Made by a program: the position numbers and the translations under genes | Shown here: one piece after another, positions 57,700-64,000 of the stretch | Layout: each line of letters starts with the position of its first letter | Numbering within the stretch: position 1 is the stretch's first letter | Notes under the pieces: generated by a model | Database searches by the model: none | Told to the model about the DNA's origin: nothing | The model's input: the letters and a program-made list of their open reading frames with translations, nothing else | From: Sipunculus nudus | Taxonomy: Eukaryota > Annelida > Sipuncula > Golfingiida > Sipunculidae | Reading direction: 5' to 3' | Assembly: GCA_026874595.1 (NCBI GenBank) | Contig: CM049307.1 | Location: forward strand, 4,859,579-4,923,578 | Length of the DNA: 64,000 bases

Positions 57700-58170
57700 C
57701 TCTAAATCATGTACACTTGAGGTGGTCATGTATGGGCAACTGTAAATTGTGTACACTTGAGGTGGTCATGTATGAGCAACCCTAAATTATGTACACTTGA
57801 GGTGGTAATGTATGAGCAACCCTAAATTATGTACACTTGAGGTGGTCATGTATGAAAAACGCTAAATTATGTACACTTGAGGTGGTCATGTATGAGCAAC
57901 TCTAAATTATGTACACTTGAGGTGGTCATGTGTGAGCAACTCTTATTTATGTACACTTGAAGTGGTCATGTATCAGCAACTCTAAATTATGTACACTTAG
58001 GTGGTCATGTATGAGCAAGTCTTAATTATGTACACTTGAGGTGTCATGTATGGGTAACGCTAAATTATGTACACTTGAGGTGGTCATGTATGGACAACTC
58101 TAAATTATGTACACTTGAGGTGGTCATGAATACGAGCAATTATAAATTATGTACACTTGAGGTGGTCATG
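57700..58170. repeat. 40-bp minisatellite, about 12 copies
   Basis: Unit TAAATTATGTACACTTGAGG then TGGTCATGTATGAGCAACTC, with small indels in several copies (for example GGTGTCATG near 58040). Confidence 0.94.
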
Positions 58171-58985
58171 TGAATAGCAGACACTTTAAATTGTGTAAAT
58201 TTATTAACAAGATGGCTAAGAAATGCAAAAGAAATGCTTAATTAGTGACAGGTCTTTAAAACACTGAAGCAGACAATTTTGGAGGGATTAATGTTATTTT
58301 GAATGTTTCTGTTCAAACAGGACCATCAATACTAACTCTGATCTGATACCTTTATTAAGTTGTTAGGAGAGAGTGGACATAAATCCTAAAACAGATAATG
58401 TACAAATAGAAAATGTTATAAACCAAGTGAAATTTATCATTTGTGTATATATATGGTAATTTAAGTCTGTAATGTATAAAGGGCTTAGTCTAAAACTAGG
58501 GTGTGCAATTTGTTAATATAACATTCTGAATACAGGAAATATACAGATGTTGAATCATCCAAAACTGATGTTGTAGTAAAGAATTAAACGTAAAAATGTG
58601 CTTTTACCAGTAGACTCAGAAATGAACATGTATGATTAAATCTCATAACTTGAAGCAGACATCTCTTAAAGGACAAATTTACAGACCTGAATTATCATAT
58701 TTTACACTCGAGTTATGAAAATAATAATAGTAAGATTGGAAGCATCAGAACAGCTGATAGATATAATATAAAAGGGTTAATATTTATAGTTTGTAGTTAA
58801 GATGTTAATAGGAAACAATCAGGTATTTATTTTGATATATTTTGACAGTCTTCTGGTATATTAAATCTGACCATGACAGTTTTTGTGTTGAACTGACAGC
58901 TTGGTCAGTATATAAGACAAAATACATCAGCATCAGAAAAGGATATTTCAGAAGTGTTGTATTGATATCTTCAGCTGCTGTGTTC
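58171..58985. other. Intergenic sequence, no feature
   Basis: AT-rich unique DNA with no recognisable gene, RNA or element. Confidence 0.6.
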
Positions 58986-58989
58986 ATTG

Positions 58990-59140
58990 AAACAGAAGCT
59001 GGCACTATAACCATGCCACCACCAGCCAAGGAAGCTGGCATTATACCATGCCACCACCAGCCAAGGAAGCTGGCACTTTACCATGCCACCACCAGCCAAG
59101 GAAGCTGGCACTTTACCATGCCACCACCAGCCAAGTCATG
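58990..59140. repeat. 35-bp tandem repeat, about 4 copies
   Basis: Unit CCATGCCACCACCAGCCAAG then GAAGCTGGCACTTTA. The first copy reads GGCACTATAA and the last is cut by AAGTCATGG. It creates a short open frame that I do not regard as coding. Confidence 0.93.
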
Positions 59141-60585
59141 GTTGAGCAGAGCCATTTAAATACCCCAAAACCCTTTTTTTTCAGAAATGATTGAAAATGT
59201 TTAATGCACACTTTCTGAATTTTTTATCTGACCTTGTTTACTTTTCAAAGTTAAATGTTTGTAATCTTTAGTATAATAATAATTCATAGCTGTAGTCTTG
59301 TGAAGAATGTTTAATATCCTAAACATTTTCTTTTAAATAAGCCAGTGATACAACCCTTCCCCCATTTACAGTCTTTATGTAATATTTCAAGTAGCATAGT
59401 GAATTTTTGTGTTGTGCTGATATATTGTAAAGATTTTAGGATATTTAACCATACTTTTGTGCCAAATGTTCACAGAATGTCACAGATCTTGCAACTGTCT
59501 CTTCTTCCACTATAATGAAAGTGCTTGCCAGGTGAGAGAATACGAGACAGCAATGTCAGACTACTGGTATAACTAATAAGAGCAAATAATTTTTCAACTG
59601 ATGTTGCCATGCCAGGACAACAGTTGCTGTAGAAACAAACAAATAGAGGATTGGTATCATACAGAAAGGAGTGCCCTCTTGAATTTTTCTATCAGTTGTA
59701 ATGATACATTGACTCCTGATACAATGTGTTACGATACTTCCTTCATGATTCAATTCACAATACAATACATGTAACCAGTTTCTGCTCCCCCAAAATTTAG
59801 GCCACAGAAAAAAGACTTTTTCCAAAATTTAGGGCACAGATAATGATTTTTTTCCCTGTTGCCCCAGTGGAAACCCTGATTGATACAAGGTACAGTATTT
59901 TTTTGTTTTAATTCTGAGCTTGTGGTCTCCCTTGTACATTGAAAGAAAATCTTTTATTTCCAAATAAAAAATAATATTTATTTATAATACTTGATTTTAT
60001 ATCATGATGTTTTGGTGCACAAGTGTATTTTTGCAGCCCTACAAATTATCTTAGGAAATATTATATTGCAGAATATTTAAGTTCTCTTCATTGGTCTAGC
60101 TTGTATGTTAGGATATATGTTCTAGTTTTGTACTGCTAAATGGACAGTCCTGTACTTCATACTGAGCTGGCTTGGACCGGGCTCTTAACATGACATGTAT
60201 AAATGTATATACAGGTGGTTATATTATGTATCTTCAAATAAAATTAATTTAAACAGGAAATTTATTGTTTTCATGATTGAATAACCGATCCAGCTTCTAG
60301 AGCAGAGGGCTAAATCCCTGCTAATAAATCCAAACCTCCCCCAGGACATCCCCACTAGGACTAGTGATACCAATGTTGATACTGCTTTGTGACAGTATAA
60401 GCTCGTAAACAACATATTTACCATTAGATAATCAAATTTAAATATCATGCTTCATTCAGAAATATACCCCAAGGTGCCAGCAGGCATTAACAAACTCTTT
60501 TCTTAAAGAGGTCAATAAAGCTGCGTGTCCACTTGTACAGATGCACGTGATACAGATGCAGACACTTTTGTACTCTGTACGAGTC
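59141..60585. other. Intergenic sequence, no feature
   Basis: AT-rich unique DNA. Short minus-strand open frames (59556-59825 and 60224-60448) show no recognisable domain. Confidence 0.6.
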
Positions 60586-60589
60586 TGGA

Positions 60590-63500
60590 CCAGTCTGGTG
60601 GGTGATCACTTCTGCTCCCTTTGGATCAGGATGAACTATCATTTCTGGTCTGTTTTGGTCAGGAAAAGTGATCATTTCTAATCAGTATCTGTCAGGGTGA
60701 GTGATCACTTCAGGGGTGGGATGAGTGGGTCAATTTGGGTCAAACAAGTAATCATTTATAGTTATTCTGTTTCAATAAAAGTGATCACGGCTGGTCAACA
60801 TGGGTCAGAATAAGTTTTCTTTTCTGGTCAGTGTCGTATTAGGGATAACCTCTTGCCAGTTTTGGACAAAAATGAATAATCATTTCTGGTAGGTATGGGT
60901 CAGTAAAGTGCTAACTTTTTGTCAGTATGGATCAAGATGAGTGATATATCTTGCTCAGGATTAGTGATGACTTCTGGTCAGTTTGGGTCAGAACGAGTGA
61001 TACTTCATGGTCTGGACATGGTTTGGGTCAGGATTAGTGATGACTTCATGTCAGTTTGGGTCAGAATGAGTGAAACCTCATGGTCACTTTGGGACAGGAG
61101 TGTTACCTCCTGATCAGGATGAGTGAAACCTCATCAGTTTGGGTCAGGATTAGTTATGACTTCTGGTCAGGATGAGTGATGACTTCTGGTCAGTTTGTGT
61201 CAGGATGCGTGATGACTTCTGGTCAGTTTGTGTCAGGATGAGTGATGACTTCTGGTCAGTTTGTGTCTGAATGAGTGATCACTTCTGGTCAGTTTGTGTC
61301 AGGATTAGTGAAGACTTCTGGTCAGTGATGTCTTCTGGTCAGTTTGTGTCAGGATTAATAATAACTTCTTGTTAGTTTGTGTCAGAATTAGTGATGACTT
61401 CTGATCAGTTTGGGTCAGGATTAGTTATAACTTCTTGTCAGTTTGCGTCAGAATTAGTGATGACTTCTGATCAATTTGGGTCAGAATTAGGGTTACCTCA
61501 TGGTCACTTAGGGTCAGGAGTGTTACCTCCTGATCAGGATGAGTGATACCTCCTCATCAGTTTGTGTCAGGATTAGTGATGACTTAATGTCAGTTTTGGT
61601 CAGTATGAGTGAAACCTCATGGTCACTTTGGGACAGGAGTGTTACCTCCTGATCATGATGAGTGATACCTCATCAGTTTGGGTCAGGATTAGTGATGACT
61701 ACTGGTCAGTTTGGGTCAGGATTAGTGGTGACTTCATGTCAGTTTGGGACGGAATGAGTGATACCTCATGCTCACTTTGGGTCAGGAGTGTTACCTCCTG
61801 ATCAGGATGAGTGATACCTCATCAGTTTGAGTCAGGATTAGTAATGACTTCTGGTCAGGATGAGTGATGACTTCTTGTCAGTTTGGGACGGAATGAATGA
61901 TGACTTCTGGTCATTTTGTGTCAGGATTAGTGAAGACTTCTGGTCAGTTTGGGTCAGGATAAGTGATGACTTCTTGTCAGTTTGTGTCAGGATTTGTGAA
62001 GACTTCTGGTCAGTTTTGGTCAGGATGAGTAATGACTTCTGGTCAAAAGGACCAGACCATCATTCATTCCGTCCCAAACTGACCAGAAGTCATCACAAAT
62101 CCTGACCAGAAGTCATTACTAATCCTGACTCAAACTGATGAGGTATCACTCATCCTGATCAGGAGGTAACACCCCACTACCAAAGTGACCATGAGGTATC
62201 ACTCATTCCGTCCCAAACTGACCTGTAGTCACCACTAATCCTGACACAAACTGACCAGAAGTCATTACTCATCCTGACCCAAACTGACCAGAAGTCTTCA
62301 CTAATCCTGACACAAACTGACCAGAAGTCATCAGGATCAGTGATGGATCAGGATGAGTGATACCTCATCAGTTTGGGTCAGGATTAGTGATGACTTCTGG
62401 TCAGCTTGGGTCAGGATTAGTGGTGACTTCTGGTCAGTTTATGTCAGGATTGGTGATGTGTTCTGGTCAATTTGTGTCAAGATGAGTGATGACTTCTGGT
62501 AAGTTTGTGTCAGGATTAGTGGTGACTTCTGGTAAGTTTATGTCAGGATTGGTGGTGACTTCTGGTCAATTTGTGTCAAGATGAGTGATGACTTCTGGTC
62601 AGTTTGTGTCAGGATGAGTGATGACTTCTGATCAGTTTGGGTCAGGATTAGTTATAACTTCTTGTCAATTTGGGTCAGAATTAGGGTTACCTCATGGTCA
62701 CTTAGGGTCAGGAGTGTTACCTCCTGATCAGGATGAGTGATACCTCCTCATCAGTTTGTGTCAGGATAAGTGATGACTTCATGTCAGTTTTGGTCAGTAT
62801 GAGTGATACCTCATGGTCACTTTGGGACAGGAGTGTTACCTCCTGATCATGATGAGTGATACCTCATCAGTTTGGGTCAGGATTAGTGATGACTACTGGT
62901 CAGTTTGGGTCAGGATTAGTGATGACTTCATGTCAGTTTTGGACGGAATGAGTGATACCTCATGGTCACTTTGGGTCAGGAGTGTTACCTCCTGATCAGG
63001 ATGAGTGATACCTCATCAGTTTGGGTCAGGATTAGTAATGACTTCTGGTCAGTTTGGGGCAGAATGAGTGATACCTAATGGTCCGTTTGTGTCAGGATTA
63101 GTGATGACTTCATGTCAGTTTGGGACGGAATGAGTGATACCTCATGGTCACTTTGGGTCAGGAGTTTTACCTCCTGATCATGATGAGTGATACCTCATCA
63201 GTTTGGGTCAGGATAAGTAATGACTTCTGGTCAGGATGAGTGATGACTTCTGGTTAGTTTGGGTCAGGATGAGTGATGACTTCTGGTCAGTTTGTGTCAG
63301 GATTAGTGAAGACTTCTGGTCAGTTTGGGTCAGGATTAGTAATGACTTCTGGTCAGTTTGTGTCAGGATTAGTGGTGACTACAGGTCAGTTTGGGACGGA
63401 ATGAGTGATACCTCATGGTCACTTTGGGACAGGAGTGTTACCTCCTGATCATGATGAGTGATACCTCATCAGTTTGAGTCAGGATAAGTAATGACTTCTG

Positions 63501-64000
63501 GTCAGGATGAGTGATGACTTCTGGTTAGTTTGGGTCAGGATTAGTAATGACTTCTGGTCAGTTTGGGGCAGAATGAGTGATACCTAATGGTCCGTTTGTG
63601 TCAGGATTAGTGATGACTTCATGTCAGTTTGGGACGGAATGAGTGATACCTCATGGTCACTTTGGGTCAGGAGTTTTACCTCCTGATCATGATGAGTGAT
63701 ACCTCATCAGTTTGGGTCAGGATAAGTAATGACTTCTGGTCAGGATGAGTGATGACTTCTGGTTAGTTTGGGTCAGGATGAGTGATGACTTCTGGTCAGT
63801 TTGTGTCAGGATTAGTGAAAACTTCTGTTCAGTTTGGGTCAGGATGAGTAATGACTTCTGGTCAGTTTGTGTCAGGATTAGTGGTGACTACAGGTCAGTT
63901 TGGGACGGAATGAGTGATACCTCATGGTCACTTTGGGACAGGAGTGTTACCTCCTGATCATGATGAGTGATACCTCATCAGTTTGAGTCAGGATTAGTAA
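60590..64000. repeat. 33-bp minisatellite with higher-order blocks, runs off the window
   Basis: The base unit is GTCAGTTTGGGTCAGGATTA then GTGATGACTTCTG; variants include GACGGAATGAGTGATACCTC, GTGTTACCTCCTGATCAGGA and ATGGTCACTTTGGGACAGG. Left-edge units (60590-60960) are the most diverged. Larger blocks recur, for example the open-frame segments at 63236 and 63745 (509 bp apart) and at 61619 and 62813 (1,194 bp apart). A 33-bp unit is 11 codons, which explains repeated SVWVRISDDFW-like open frames; I do not call them genes. Confidence 0.95.
62049..62331 (-). repeat. Inverted segment inside the 33-bp array
   Basis: Here the unit runs on the opposite strand (for example CCGTCCCAAACTGACCAGAA, GTCATCACAAATCCTGACC). 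The orientation flips at GGTCAAAAGGACCAGACC on the left and GAAGTCATCAGGATCAGTG on the right. The reverse complement closely matches the forward stretch at about 61785-61915, including the rare GGGACGGAATGAATGATG form, so it looks like an inverted duplication that could form a hairpin. Confidence 0.9.

Noticed and set aside
58842-59159. 105-codon + strand frame with His/Pro-rich repeats
   Set aside because: The C-terminal half is the 35-bp tandem repeat, and no domain or splice support is seen.
60919-63957. Repeated open frames with SVWVRISDDFW-like residues
   Set aside because: They come from the 33-bp unit (11 codons). Frames break wherever units vary, and no start context or domain is present.
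1-64000. tRNA, rRNA or other structured RNA genes
   Set aside because: I saw no cloverleaf with A/B boxes or rRNA-like blocks by eye. A covariance-model scan would be the decisive test.

Overview
The window is eukaryotic genomic DNA, AT-rich and intron-rich, most likely from a mollusc and probably a bivalve. The gene is animal-type, and the dispersed repeats (termini like TTAGCTCAGCTGACT and TATCCCCAGAC) are of a kind I associate with bivalve genomes. The species call is inference; the eukaryotic call is direct, from spliced exons with GT..AG introns in matching phases.

The only protein-coding gene I can support is the 3' part of PDPK1 (3-phosphoinositide-dependent protein kinase 1, PDK1) on the + strand. 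Eight exons (3201-3269, 3762-3858, 5247-5426, 7600-7694, 12328-12436, 12882-12979, 46422-46476, 53204-53332) join into one frame of 276 residues plus stop. They run from kinase subdomain IX (SDLWALGC), through the end of the kinase domain and a linker, to a complete C-terminal PH domain. The first exons (N-lobe, activation loop) lie upstream of the window. A candidate poly(A) signal lies at 53514-53519.

Most of the window is tandem repeat. Layout: 1-3006, 28/29-bp units paired as a 57-bp dimer; 3844-4983, a 57-bp unit that includes the last 15 bp of a PDPK1 exon and its splice donor; 5432-6447, a 47-bp unit starting 5 bp after another donor; 6529-7446, 56-bp unit; 8063-12336, a 44-bp unit running into a splice acceptor; 13059-35550, a 22.5-kb array of about 394 copies of a 57-bp unit; 35559-40094, 19-bp unit; 55230-55735, 49- and 44-bp units; 57700-58170, 40-bp unit; 58990-59140, 35-bp unit; 60590 to the window end, a 33-bp unit with an internal inversion. 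The intron at 12980-46421 is 33.4 kb, of which about 27 kb is array.

Interspersed elements occupy 40.2-57.4 kb. They are a candidate 5.9-kb TTAA-flanked element (40252-46158); two members of an AGCTCAGCTGAC-ended family; a hAT-like element with CAGGGCTCGAAGAA ends inside another inverted-repeat element (46821-48844); and a long-inverted-repeat (foldback) element (49479-52166) nested in one of two TATCCCCAGAC-ended elements. I see no intact transposase.

Long open frames in 13-35.5 kb (one of 7,034 codons on the minus strand) and in 60.9-64 kb come from repeat units whose length is a multiple of three. I do not call them genes. The most interesting pattern is that several minisatellites have grown directly out of the splice junctions of a conserved kinase gene, leaving tens of copies of donor or acceptor sequence inside its introns.
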